A DNA stretch of 49,208 nucleotides from a virus: the IMG/VR virus record IMGVR_UViG_3300008050_000068, positions 1 to 49,208 of that record; one strand, 5' to 3'. Below are positions 28,976 through 36,158 of this stretch, piece by piece. The position numbers and the translations under genes are program-made. The notes below the pieces were generated by a model. That model was not told where the DNA came from. It did not search any database and saw only the letters and a program-made list of their open reading frames with translations. Every line of letters begins with the position of its first letter. Position 1 is the first letter of the stretch.

Positions 28976-28984
28976 TATAAAATA
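28976..28984 (+). promoter_or_regulatory. Candidate late promoter element TATAAAATA
   Basis: TATAAAATA lies in the gap before the head operon. T4-type late promoters consist of a single TATAAATA-like -10 element recognised by gp55, and a gp55 homologue is encoded in this window. The identical 9-mer precedes the neck operon at 33512. In AT-rich DNA such a motif also occurs by chance (one copy lies inside the gene at about 2309), so support is moderate. Confidence 0.4.
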
Positions 28985-29059
28985 TACCCCATTAAATTTA
29001 ATGAGGTCTACATATTAACAGACGGGTATCTCCCCGCATACTTTTTTTTGGAGAAAAAA
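28985..29059 (+). promoter_or_regulatory. Leader of the head operon with small hairpin
   Basis: The leader contains the perfect palindrome ATTAAATTTAAT at 28991-29002, then a short CGGG/CCCG hairpin (29023-29026 with 29033-29036), a run of eight T at 29042-29049 and the GGAG ribosome site at 29050-29053. The hairpin plus T-run could be a weak terminator for the baseplate operon or a leader structure; the stem is only 4 bp and 5 nt from the T-run. Confidence 0.3.
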
Positions 29060-29458
29060 ATGAATAAAATAGTTACTGATGATTTTGTAAGCCAGTTACT
29101 TGAGTCCAATGGTTGGGACAAGGCTGGTATTACTATTAATGAGAAAGTGAAAGGTACTGGTCCTGAAGTGGAAGGTGCTAAGGAAGTCGGTAAGAGTGCT
29201 TACGACAATGATAAAAACGACCCTAAAGGTATCACTGAGGAGCATGTTTGTCCCCTTTGTGAAACTTCTTTAGAGGAAGCTATATCAAATGAGGCTCTTG
29301 AAGAGCATACTGCCGCTATGATGCAAACTTTCAAAGAGAATGGTCTCATTAATGAGCAAGTTGAAGAGTCTTTTATTATTGAGAACGCTGAAGAAATTCT
29401 TAGTGTTCTTTCTGAGGCTGGTCTTATTGTCGAGGCTGTTGACGAAGACGACGAGTAA
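29060..29458 (+). CDS. Acidic protein with CPLC motif; possible prohead core component
   Basis: The ATG at 29060 follows GGAG at 29050-29053 and is preferred over the TTG at 29048. The product has 132 residues, is acidic, and contains EEHVCPLCETSLEEAI followed by EEHT, a C-x2-C ... H arrangement that could bind zinc. The C-terminus is an acidic helix pair ending VEAVDEDDE. It is the first gene of the head operon. In T4 the small prohead core protein gp67 lies just before gp68-gp21-gp22-gp23, so by position this may be a core protein, but I see no sequence evidence for that identity. Confidence 0.55.
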   Translation: MNKIVTDDFVSQLLESNGWDKAGITINEKVKGTGPEVEGAKEVGKSAYDNDKNDPKGITEEHVCPLCETSLEEAISNEALEEHTAAMMQTFKENGLINEQVEESFIIENAEEILSVLSEAGLIVEAVDEDDE

Positions 29459-29886
29459 TGGGTATGTTAGAAGAGTCGGGAATGAGTATTGGGGACTTTG
29501 CTATGTCTCTAATAGACTCTGGACAGGTATCAAAAAAGGGCACTACTTCTGAAGTAGCTCGTCCTAAAGAATTACCTGCCACAGATGTCGATATATCTGA
29601 TGTTGCTATTCCTGGCTCGATGGTTGAACAAGTTCTCCAAGAATCGTTTGGTATGAGTAATGAGGCTCCTAAACGGGAAACCGTTAGGGAGCCCTTACTA
29701 ACCGAACAAGAACTTCTTCAAGAAAAAATTAGTAGTCTGAAGTCTGAATTAGTCGAGACTATTAATAAGTTAACATCCTTGGTTTCTGAGGCTGCTAAAA
29801 TGGTAGAGAATTATACGGGAGTTACTAGTCTAAGTGTTAGTATGGAACCCCCTAAGAGAATTAAAAGAAAGAAAAGAACGAAATAA
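29458..29886 (+). CDS. Hypothetical head-operon protein with coiled coil and basic tail
   Basis: This 142-residue protein starts at an ATG overlapping the previous stop (TAATG). It has a short N-terminal helix, a proline-containing middle, a predicted coiled coil at about residues 78-120 (LTEQELLQEKISSLKSELVE and onward) and a strongly basic end (PPKRIKRKKRTK). The charge switch suggests contact with DNA or with the acidic scaffold. No family recognised. Position suggests a prohead assembly role. Confidence 0.5.
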   Translation: MGMLEESGMSIGDFAMSLIDSGQVSKKGTTSEVARPKELPATDVDISDVAIPGSMVEQVLQESFGMSNEAPKRETVREPLLTEQELLQEKISSLKSELVETINKLTSLVSEAAKMVENYTGVTSLSVSMEPPKRIKRKKRTK

Positions 29887-29888
29887 AA

Positions 29889-30332
29889 ATGGATATGGAA
29901 AACCTTCTTAAACTACTTAATGAGAAAAAAAGTAGCCGTTACCCCTCTGGTAGGGGTAAGTACAAAACTAAGAAGAAGGGGGGTAATCTAGCTATTAAAT
30001 CTAGAGTTAAGATATACCCTACTATAAAAGCTGCTTTAAAATCTCATGGCCCAGGGCATATTTTCTCCACTAAAGGATCTAGAAGACTTTATGTTATTTC
30101 AAAAAGAACTCATGGTGGGACAGATTCAGAGTCGGTAGTAAGTGGAAGGATAGCAAAAGGATTTACCCCAGGAAGTGCAACTCCTAGTGCTGAATGGGGT
30201 TCAGTAAAAGACCACGCTGCAAGGGTTGGTCATAAGTACACTGGTAGAAAGGCTAAGAAGCTTTCTGCCAAAGCTAGAAGAGAGAAATTAGCTAAGAAAG
30301 GTAAGAAATATCGTAGAAAAACTAAAGGATAA
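29889..30332 (+). CDS. Highly basic Lys/Arg-rich protein in head operon
   Basis: The 147-residue protein is very rich in Lys, Arg, Gly and Ser, with basic clusters at both ends (GRGKYKTKKKGGN near the N-terminus and KAKKLSAKARREKLAKKGKK at the C-terminus). The composition is like a nucleic-acid-binding or DNA-condensing protein. It lies between the two small head genes and the protease, the position of T4 gp68. It could be a core protein or an internal DNA-binding protein packaged in the head; the sequence alone does not decide. A central part (about 36-75) looks more ordered (IYPTIKAALKSHGPGHIFS). Confidence 0.5.
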   Translation: MDMENLLKLLNEKKSSRYPSGRGKYKTKKKGGNLAIKSRVKIYPTIKAALKSHGPGHIFSTKGSRRLYVISKRTHGGTDSESVVSGRIAKGFTPGSATPSAEWGSVKDHAARVGHKYTGRKAKKLSAKARREKLAKKGKKYRRKTKG

Positions 30333-30335
30333 ACT

Positions 30336-31226
30336 ATGCAACTATTAGAAGACACATTTATTATTGAGAACCTACAAGTTATAAACGAGGGCGCAGGTTC
30401 TGGTCCTATGAGGATTAGGGGATGCTTTCAAAGAGCAGATGAAGCTAACAATAATAAGAGAATTTACAGCAAGCCCTTGTTAGAAAGAGAGATCAATAAG
30501 CTTGTAGAGTCCATCCAAGAGAGAAGATTGATGGGAGAATTAGATCACCCTCAACATGACTCAGTTAAGCTTTCTAATGTATCTCACCTTATTACTGGTC
30601 TCAAGATGAAAGGTAAAGAGGTTATAGGTGAGGCTGAGATCCTTAATACTCCTTCTGGTAAAGTTGCTCAAGCTCTTATTGAGGGGGGTGTTAAGGTTGG
30701 TATCTCCTCTAGAGGTATGGGCACCGTGAGTGAAGATTTAGATGGAAGCAGACATGTCAATGAAGACTTTAGATTAATCACTTGGGACTTGGTTGCTGAT
30801 CCCTCAACTAGGGGAGCTTACCCTGGACTTACAGAGTCTACCCAGATCCAAGAGATTATTGATAGAGTCTACCCAGAAGCCCAAAAAGTTAAGAACTTTA
30901 CTACTCTTCTTAAGGAGGAGCTTAGTGGTAAAAAAAAAGATTTGATTATTGAGAAGAAAAATAATTTCCGTCCTTCTGCTGAAATACTTAAAAGTATCAG
31001 AGATAGCTTGATGGAGAAGAGAAATCCACATCAGCGGAGACCCCACAAGAGGAGGACTTCTCCGACTACTCCTCCGACTACTCCTCCGACTACTCCTCAG
31101 GGAACACAAATAACCCCAGAGAATGCACCAGCATTTAGTACAGCTATCGAGAAAGCGAAAGAATCAGGAGAGCCAGTAAAATTTAAACTAGGCCCAAATA
31201 AAGCAGGACAGGGAAACAAAAAATAA
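30336..31226 (+). CDS. gp21: Prohead core serine protease, gp21-like
   Basis: The 296-residue protein has the gp21/U9 protease signature: MRIRGCFQRADEANNNKRIY early, GELDHP with the catalytic His at residue 71, and GISSRGMG with the catalytic Ser at 124-125. The family cleaves scaffold and capsid proteins after L/I-x-E motifs during head maturation. The C-terminus is unusual: after a basic stretch (HQRRPHKRRT) it carries three PTTP repeats at residues 243-254, then a short Gly/Lys-rich tail. The downstream scaffold and capsid genes contain the expected cleavage motifs. T4 gp21 is 212 residues, so this one has an added C-terminal tail. Confidence 0.9.
   Translation: MQLLEDTFIIENLQVINEGAGSGPMRIRGCFQRADEANNNKRIYSKPLLEREINKLVESIQERRLMGELDHPQHDSVKLSNVSHLITGLKMKGKEVIGEAEILNTPSGKVAQALIEGGVKVGISSRGMGTVSEDLDGSRHVNEDFRLITWDLVADPSTRGAYPGLTESTQIQEIIDRVYPEAQKVKNFTTLLKEELSGKKKDLIIEKKNNFRPSAEILKSIRDSLMEKRNPHQRRPHKRRTSPTTPPTTPPTTPQGTQITPENAPAFSTAIEKAKESGEPVKFKLGPNKAGQGNKK
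31062..31097 (+). repeat. Three perfect 12-bp tandem repeats coding for PTTP
   Basis: The unit ccgactactcct is repeated three times exactly, in frame, giving (PTTP)3 in the C-terminal tail of the prohead protease. It is a flexible linker and a probable site of copy-number variation. Confidence 0.9.
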
Positions 31227-31284
31227 TAAAAAACACCTCTAGTAATATAGGGTGCATACATATAAACAGATAGGAGACTTAATT

Positions 31285-31917
31285 ATGTCAGACAAAGTAA
31301 AAGATATTGCAGACTTACTTCCCGAAGGGATGAGCCAAGAGCTTATTTCAGAGGTTGCAAAGGTTATGCAGGATGTTATTTCCGAAAGGATTGATGAAGA
31401 GATGAATGTTCTTTCTACTAAAGTTCATGGTTTCCTTCGTCATCAAATGGATACTATCCAAGAGGCTGCTCTTGATGAGCTTTCTGAGTCCCATGAGATT
31501 TATCGTGACGCTCAAGCCCTTAAGGATATTAAGACTGTTCTTTCGTATGAAATCGAAAGAGATGATCTTGATCCTATAGTTAACAAAGTTAATGAAGATG
31601 TCCAAAAAGTGGAGAGCGATAATGAAGTTCTTGTTCAAGAATTAGCCTCCTCTATCAAAGAAAATTCTCGTTTAGAAAGAGTTATTACTAATCTTGAAGA
31701 TAAAGTAGTGACTTTAAACGAAGGAGTTGTACAACTTCAAGAGTCCAACGAGGCTCTTGAGGAAGAGTTAAATAGTGATTTCGAGTCCACCGAGAAAGCT
31801 ATTGTTATTTCCGAAAATGTGGACGCACCTGTGGAGGACGACCAGCCCAACTTAACTTTAGGGAATCCGTTCTTAACTGAAGATGTTATGGCTTATATGC
31901 CTGACACTAAAAACTGA
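31285..31917 (+). CDS. gp22: Prohead scaffold (core) protein, gp22-like
   Basis: The ATG at 31285 follows TAGGAGACTTAATT; an upstream in-frame GTG at 31252 has no such site. The 210-residue product is acidic and almost entirely helical, with a predicted coiled coil at about residues 90-170. It is packed with L/I-x-E motifs (LPE, ISE twice, IDE, IQE, LDE, LSE, LNE, LQE, LEE, LTE), which is what a scaffold degraded by a gp21-type protease should show. Its position between protease and capsid gene is that of gp22. It should form the inner core of the prohead and be digested before DNA packaging. Confidence 0.82.
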   Translation: MSDKVKDIADLLPEGMSQELISEVAKVMQDVISERIDEEMNVLSTKVHGFLRHQMDTIQEAALDELSESHEIYRDAQALKDIKTVLSYEIERDDLDPIVNKVNEDVQKVESDNEVLVQELASSIKENSRLERVITNLEDKVVTLNEGVVQLQESNEALEEELNSDFESTEKAIVISENVDAPVEDDQPNLTLGNPFLTEDVMAYMPDTKN

Positions 31918-31931
31918 TAAGGAATATTCCT

Positions 31932-33440
31932 ATGATTGATACTGAAATTATGGAACCTGGGGCTGATAGTGCCACGCTGGCAAAGTGGGCTCCCGTTCTT
32001 GAAGGCATCGAGGATTCCTACACTCAGAGAGTGACTGCTCAACTTCTTGAGAACCAAGCTAAAGCTATCGTGTCTGAAAAGCTCGATGAGGCCCAAACAG
32101 GTACTCAGGATCTTGGTACTTTCCAGAAGTTCGCATTCCCTCTCGTCCGTAGAGTCTTCCCTGAACTGATTGCTAATAAGATATGTGGCGTTCAACCCAT
32201 GAGCGGCCCCGTCTCACAAATTTTCTACCTTGGTTCTGATAGAACTGGTGCTGGAACTACTAGAAATATTTACAGTAAGTACGACCTGACTTGGGGTGGT
32301 ATGCAAACCTCCGCTATTGGTGGTCTGGCAGATACTATTGATGAGAATACTTATGACCTTTCTAATATGAGTCTGGCTGGTAGTGGGGCTGGTGGTCCTT
32401 CTAGCACCTATGGTGGTCAGATAGCTAACTTCCCCCCTGCTGCCTCTGGTAGCACTTGGGGATTCACGATGAGTGCTGGTGAGGTCCTGACTGGAACTGG
32501 TATTCCCGACATGACCTTCCACATCGAGCAACAGCCTGTTGTTGCTCGTACTCGTAAGATGAGAGCCCTTTGGACTCTTGAGGCTTCTCAAGACCTTAAG
32601 GCTTATCACAACATGGACCTTGAGCGTGAGCTTACTGAGCTTCTTAGCTCTGAGCTTCGTCTTGAGATCGACCGTGAACTCATTGAAGATCTTCGTATGC
32701 TTGCTTACGATGTGACTGGGGCTAATAACACTCCTTTTAACAGAACTAACCTTGATTGGGGCAACAGCAACAACTTTGCTGGTCAGACTGCTGGTACTAA
32801 CGACTCTAACTTTGGCGATTTCCAAAGTGGGTTCACTGCTACTGGTAACCCTGCTGGAAATTCTACGGAGAATATCTTCCTTATGGATTGGGGTAGCTCT
32901 GCTCTGAACTTTGCTCCTCGTCATGTTGGCGATACTTATGCTAACTTGCTTGCTCTTTTAAACATTGCTTCTCAAAGCATTTACAAGAGTACTCAGCGTG
33001 GTCCTGGTAACTGGATTCTTTGCGCTCCTGTTGTTGCTTCTATGCTTGAGTCTTCGGCCAAGCTTCAAGGTGGCATTGATCGTGCAGACGCTCCTACTAA
33101 CATGAGTAAGAACGGTGTTTCTTATGTTGGTAAGTTCATGGGTCGTTACGACATGTATGTTGATCCTCTGTATCCTGAGGACGAAATCCTCATGGGTTAC
33201 AAAGGTTCTAGTCCTATGGACGCTGGTTATGTGTACGCTCCGTACATTCCTCTCCAGGGCCTGCCGAAAGTCGTTGATCCCAACACTTTCCAACCTCGTA
33301 AGGGTCTGATCACTCGTTATGGCAAAGCTGCTATTACCCCGTCATCTAGATTCTATCGCGTTATTCGTTTTGCTGGTCCTTCGGGTCTGCTTGGTGGATG
33401 GACTAAGACTGCTAGTTCTAATAGTGGTGCTACTGCTTAA
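31932..33440 (+). CDS. gp23: Major capsid protein, gp23-like
   Basis: The 502-residue protein carries clear gp23 motifs: FPLVRRVFPELIANKICGVQ and PMSGPVSQIFYL near the N-terminus, RKMRALWTLEASQDLKAYHN in the middle, and the C-terminal YVYAPYIPLQGLPKVVD with GLITRYGKAA. It builds the hexameric HK97-fold shell. A likely maturation site is LDE|A after residue 53, matching the L/I-x-E rule of gp21-type proteases. Arginine is mostly CGT here, while most tail genes use AGA/AGG, and G+C is higher, consistent with selection for very high expression. The gene is followed by a strong terminator. Confidence 0.95.
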   Translation: MIDTEIMEPGADSATLAKWAPVLEGIEDSYTQRVTAQLLENQAKAIVSEKLDEAQTGTQDLGTFQKFAFPLVRRVFPELIANKICGVQPMSGPVSQIFYLGSDRTGAGTTRNIYSKYDLTWGGMQTSAIGGLADTIDENTYDLSNMSLAGSGAGGPSSTYGGQIANFPPAASGSTWGFTMSAGEVLTGTGIPDMTFHIEQQPVVARTRKMRALWTLEASQDLKAYHNMDLERELTELLSSELRLEIDRELIEDLRMLAYDVTGANNTPFNRTNLDWGNSNNFAGQTAGTNDSNFGDFQSGFTATGNPAGNSTENIFLMDWGSSALNFAPRHVGDTYANLLALLNIASQSIYKSTQRGPGNWILCAPVVASMLESSAKLQGGIDRADAPTNMSKNGVSYVGKFMGRYDMYVDPLYPEDEILMGYKGSSPMDAGYVYAPYIPLQGLPKVVDPNTFQPRKGLITRYGKAAITPSSRFYRVIRFAGPSGLLGGWTKTASSNSGATA

Positions 33441-33462
33441 TTAGATACTAATTTATAGTAAC

Positions 33463-33499
33463 AATAGAGCGGAGATGAAAAACTCTCCGCTCTATTTTT
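33463..33499 (+). terminator. Rho-independent terminator after the capsid gene
   Basis: A perfect 13-bp stem (33463-33475 with 33484-33496; arms aatagagcggaga and tctccgctctatt) encloses an 8-nt loop and runs directly into a T-run ending at 33499. It lies 22 bp after the capsid stop and ends the head operon. Confidence 0.92.
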
Positions 33500-33511
33500 G
33501 TTTTAGGGCTA

Positions 33512-33520
33512 TATAAAATA
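33512..33520 (+). promoter_or_regulatory. Candidate late promoter element TATAAAATA
   Basis: This is identical to the element before the head operon and lies between the capsid terminator and the neck/tail operon, where a new promoter is needed. It is only about 8 nt before the ATG at 33529, so a transcript starting at the usual distance would be nearly leaderless for that small gene, while the gp13-like gene at 33725 would have a normal leader. Confidence 0.4.
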
Positions 33521-33528
33521 GAAGTATT

Positions 33529-33741
33529 ATGTATAAGTATAAAAGTACCTGTAGATTTAAGATGCTCGTCTACTCTGGATCAGAAATAATTGAAGTTAGA
33601 CCTCAAGAGATTATTTCTTCCAAGGTGGAATTAAATAATAGCTATCTTAAATTAATTCCAAAGGTAAAAAAAGTAAAGAAGGCTAAAGCAACTTCAAAAC
33701 CTAAACCAAAAAAGGATATAGACAATGGCTACGATAGGTAA
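33529..33741 (+). CDS. Small basic hypothetical protein before the neck genes
   Basis: This 70-residue protein has a short beta-type N-terminal half (RFKMLVYSGSEIIEVRPQEI) and a Lys/Pro-rich tail (KVKKVKKAKATSKPKPKKD). The first half resembles small phage proteins with an 'r.....g....l.P.e.i.....' pattern found near neck or sheath genes. There is no clear ribosome site, and it overlaps the gp13-like gene by 17 bp. Function unknown; a minor head or neck component is possible. Confidence 0.5.
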   Translation: MYKYKSTCRFKMLVYSGSEIIEVRPQEIISSKVELNNSYLKLIPKVKKVKKAKATSKPKPKKDIDNGYDR

Positions 33742-34597
33742 TCCAATAATGCGGGGGTGGGGAGATTCAGGAGCTAGAGTTCCTATTTCTAATAATATGC
33801 TAGAGAATGAGCCTCTAGGATATATAAATCCAGACACTCTTAATACAGCTACTGAAGCATCTTTAGTAGAGTTTAATGCTTTCGAAGAGACTATCAATAG
33901 TTTTGTGTTAGCTAGGATGGGTCATCCTATTGTACGAGTAGAACTTACACCCTACCAAATAAAGACTTGTATAGATGAGGCAGTTACCAAGCTAGATTAT
34001 CATGCACCCAAATGGGCTACACAGATGGCTGTATTTGATGCTTCTGCGGGGGTTAATCTTTATGCTCTTCCCACTTGGGTTGTACATAATTTAGAGAATG
34101 TAGTTTATAAAAAATCTTTATTAAGTATTCAGGCTCAGGCAGGAACCTTAGAATTTGACTTTTTTCTTAAGTATTTCCAGGATAATTATCTGTTTAATAA
34201 CTTTAGTATAGGTGATTACTATCTCCTACAATCTACTATGGAGATGACTAGGAAGATTCTTGGGCAGGATGGTACTTGGGATATAATTAATGGTCAGTAT
34301 TTACAGCTATATCCACCCCCAACAACTACCCCAGAACCTGTTGTAGTACAGTATAGGGCTATAGATACTAATGTTATAGCTCCTGCGTGGAGAAATTGGC
34401 TTCAAAAATATGCTTTGGCTTGTGCTAAGGTGGTACTTGGAGAGATCAGAAGTAAGTATGCGGTAATTCCTGGTCCAGCAGGAGGCGCACAGATGAATGG
34501 GGCAGCCCTTATACAAGAGGGCAATCAAGACAAAGAAAAACTTCAACAAGAATTGGTGTCTGAGATTGAACAGCCACCTAGATTCTCTACTTACTAA
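33725..34597 (+). CDS. gp13: Neck protein, gp13-like
   Basis: The 290-residue protein includes FVLARMGHPIVRVELTPYQI and a following helix TCIDEAVTKLDYHA, matching the gp13 family pattern 'fvl.rLG.PvvrvEl...ql...ideAl...'. The middle is YYLLQSTMEMTRKILGQD and the C-terminus ends with a charged helix and PPRFSTY. In T4, gp13 and gp14 form the neck that seals the filled head and receives the tail. It overlaps the small upstream gene by 17 bp and the next gene by 1 bp (TAATG). The downstream order (gp14-, gp15-, sheath- and tube-like) supports it. Confidence 0.8.
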   Translation: MATIGNPIMRGWGDSGARVPISNNMLENEPLGYINPDTLNTATEASLVEFNAFEETINSFVLARMGHPIVRVELTPYQIKTCIDEAVTKLDYHAPKWATQMAVFDASAGVNLYALPTWVVHNLENVVYKKSLLSIQAQAGTLEFDFFLKYFQDNYLFNNFSIGDYYLLQSTMEMTRKILGQDGTWDIINGQYLQLYPPPTTTPEPVVVQYRAIDTNVIAPAWRNWLQKYALACAKVVLGEIRSKYAVIPGPAGGAQMNGAALIQEGNQDKEKLQQELVSEIEQPPRFSTY

Positions 34598-35172
34598 TGG
34601 CTAATAAGAAAAAATATAGGGTAACCACACCCATGCCCCCACTCCCTGAGCTTTTGGGGGGAACCGAACTTAGTCTATTTGATCAGACTAATAACGATAT
34701 TAATTTATTTAACTTAGTTGATGATGAGATCATTAGATTAGGGGGTTCTGAATTACTTTACTATAAGTTTAGAATGGGGGATGAGGATTACGATCAGACT
34801 TACTTAGAAGCTAGAAGTAAGGTATTGGATTCAAAACCTATGCTTGTGTATGGTCATTACAACCCTACTCTTTTGGAAGAAACTTTGTCTGAGTTTGGGT
34901 TGGAGATTGAAAACGAGCAGATATTTATATTTAATAAATCTTATATAGAACAAAAACTACATGAAGAGCCTAAAGCAGGGGATGTAATTAAACCTAGATT
35001 CCAGAACCAAAAATATGAAATCTATGAGGTTCAGGAAGATAGCTTTGAGATATATGGTGTTTACCATATGGCTTGCTCTGCTAAACTCCTTCGTGATACT
35101 GAAGCTGTCTTGGATGAGGACTTGGATGAAAGAACTGACGATCTTGGGGGGTATCTGAACCTTGAAAACTAG
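34597..35172 (+). CDS. gp14: Neck protein, gp14-like
   Basis: This 191-residue protein overlaps gp13 (TAATG). It has KAGDVIKPRFQNQKYEIYEV followed by a strand-rich stretch ending in CSAKLLRDTE, resembling the gp14 pattern of neck proteins in which a 'GD.I' strand is followed by 'fEI..V'. It is shorter than T4 gp14 (256 residues). Position directly after the gp13-like gene and before the gp15-like gene gives much of the support. The C-terminus is acidic. Confidence 0.65.
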   Translation: MANKKKYRVTTPMPPLPELLGGTELSLFDQTNNDINLFNLVDDEIIRLGGSELLYYKFRMGDEDYDQTYLEARSKVLDSKPMLVYGHYNPTLLEETLSEFGLEIENEQIFIFNKSYIEQKLHEEPKAGDVIKPRFQNQKYEIYEVQEDSFEIYGVYHMACSAKLLRDTEAVLDEDLDERTDDLGGYLNLEN

Positions 35173-35917
35173 AGAGAATGTATATCTAGGGAAGACCATC
35201 CCAGAGATTATAGAAGCTACTACAGAATATGATGGTACTTCTACTAGTGCTGTAGGTAGAACTTCTTCTGCTACATGGAGGGCATTTATATTAAATGCAA
35301 TTAATAACTCTACAGTTTCCCCTTTTGTGTATAAGGAAGTTTTAAGATCTTTAATAGTGGCTTTTGGAAATGTACACTATGTAACAGGAGATAATAAGCT
35401 AACTAGAATAAAGTCTATGCATGCAGCGGGGGAGAGAGCAGTAGCTAAAAAGTTCCAAGAGAATAATATAATCCTCCCCATCATTACTATACATCAACTC
35501 ACTGCTAAAAGTGACGAAACTAAAAGAAGGTATGATAATATACTAATTCAAAACAGTGTATGGGATGAGGATAAACAGAGAGCAGAGAGGGTGATAGGTT
35601 TGGCAGATGTACCCGTAACAATTAGCTTTTCAGTAAATCTATGGACTAGGTATATGGAAGATCTAGACCAAATATCTCAAAGTATTAGATTGAGATTCAA
35701 TCCTAGCTTAAATCTAAAGACTGAATTTACGGACAGTTTAAAGGTTTTCCTAGAGGATGAGACTAATAACACCGCTATAGACGCAGGGGATAGGGAGATG
35801 AGATTGATTAGAAAATCGTTCACGATTTCTACAGAATTGTTTATTCCAAGCCCTAAATTTACCGTCACCTCTACTGGAAGAGTGGAAAAGATTGTGTCTG
35901 ATTTATGGGTTTCGTAA
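35162..35917 (+). CDS. gp15: Tail terminator / sheath stabiliser, gp15-like
   Basis: The 251-residue protein probably starts at TTG (35162), overlapping the previous gene by 11 bp, since no usable ATG is found nearby; GGGGGG at about 35145-35150 could serve as ribosome site. The middle has PVTISFSVNLWTRYMEDLDQ then ISQSIRLRFNPSLNL, the gp15-type 'P..i.f.l.l.tr...d..qi..qI...F.P.l.l' pattern. Gp15 caps the tail and joins it to the neck. The final domain (FTISTELFIPSPKFTVTS) is a strand series. The context of neck genes upstream and sheath downstream is consistent. Confidence 0.72.
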   Translation: MKTRENVYLGKTIPEIIEATTEYDGTSTSAVGRTSSATWRAFILNAINNSTVSPFVYKEVLRSLIVAFGNVHYVTGDNKLTRIKSMHAAGERAVAKKFQENNIILPIITIHQLTAKSDETKRRYDNILIQNSVWDEDKQRAERVIGLADVPVTISFSVNLWTRYMEDLDQISQSIRLRFNPSLNLKTEFTDSLKVFLEDETNNTAIDAGDREMRLIRKSFTISTELFIPSPKFTVTSTGRVEKIVSDLWVS

Positions 35918-35970
35918 AAAATAAACTAGGTTGTGGGGCCAACAAAGATAAATAAGTATAGGAGAGATTT

Positions 35971-36147
35971 ATGAAAGTAATAAAAAATGATTCTTATATC
36001 GGTAGGCAAATTATACTGTCCACACCCAAGGGTCCTCACTCTAGGTGGTTAGCACCAAGAGAATTTATCGCTGTTCCAGAGGCAGCAATAACCAACACTA
36101 TTAAAAACTTAGCAAAAAGAAGAGTTTTAAAAATTACTAACGCATAA
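35971..36147 (+). CDS. 58-residue hypothetical protein between gp15 and sheath
   Basis: An ATG at 35971 follows a good GGAGAG site at 35961-35966. The short product (MKVIKNDSYIGRQIILSTP to KRRVLKITNA) is basic, with a WLAPREFIAVPEAAI central part. The gap would otherwise be more than 200 bp in an operon where genes nearly touch, and the ribosome site makes translation likely. It resembles the small beta-type protein at 33529 in overall pattern (strand, P-x-E-x-I, strand). Function unknown. Confidence 0.7.
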   Translation: MKVIKNDSYIGRQIILSTPKGPHSRWLAPREFIAVPEAAITNTIKNLAKRRVLKITNA

Positions 36148-36158
36148 AGGTATTAAAA

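Noticed and set aside
32214-33293. Long minus-strand open frames opposite the capsid gene (236 and 111 residues)
   Set aside because: They are shadows created by the codon bias of the capsid gene; they lack ribosome sites and have Ser/Thr/Arg-heavy, non-protein-like composition.
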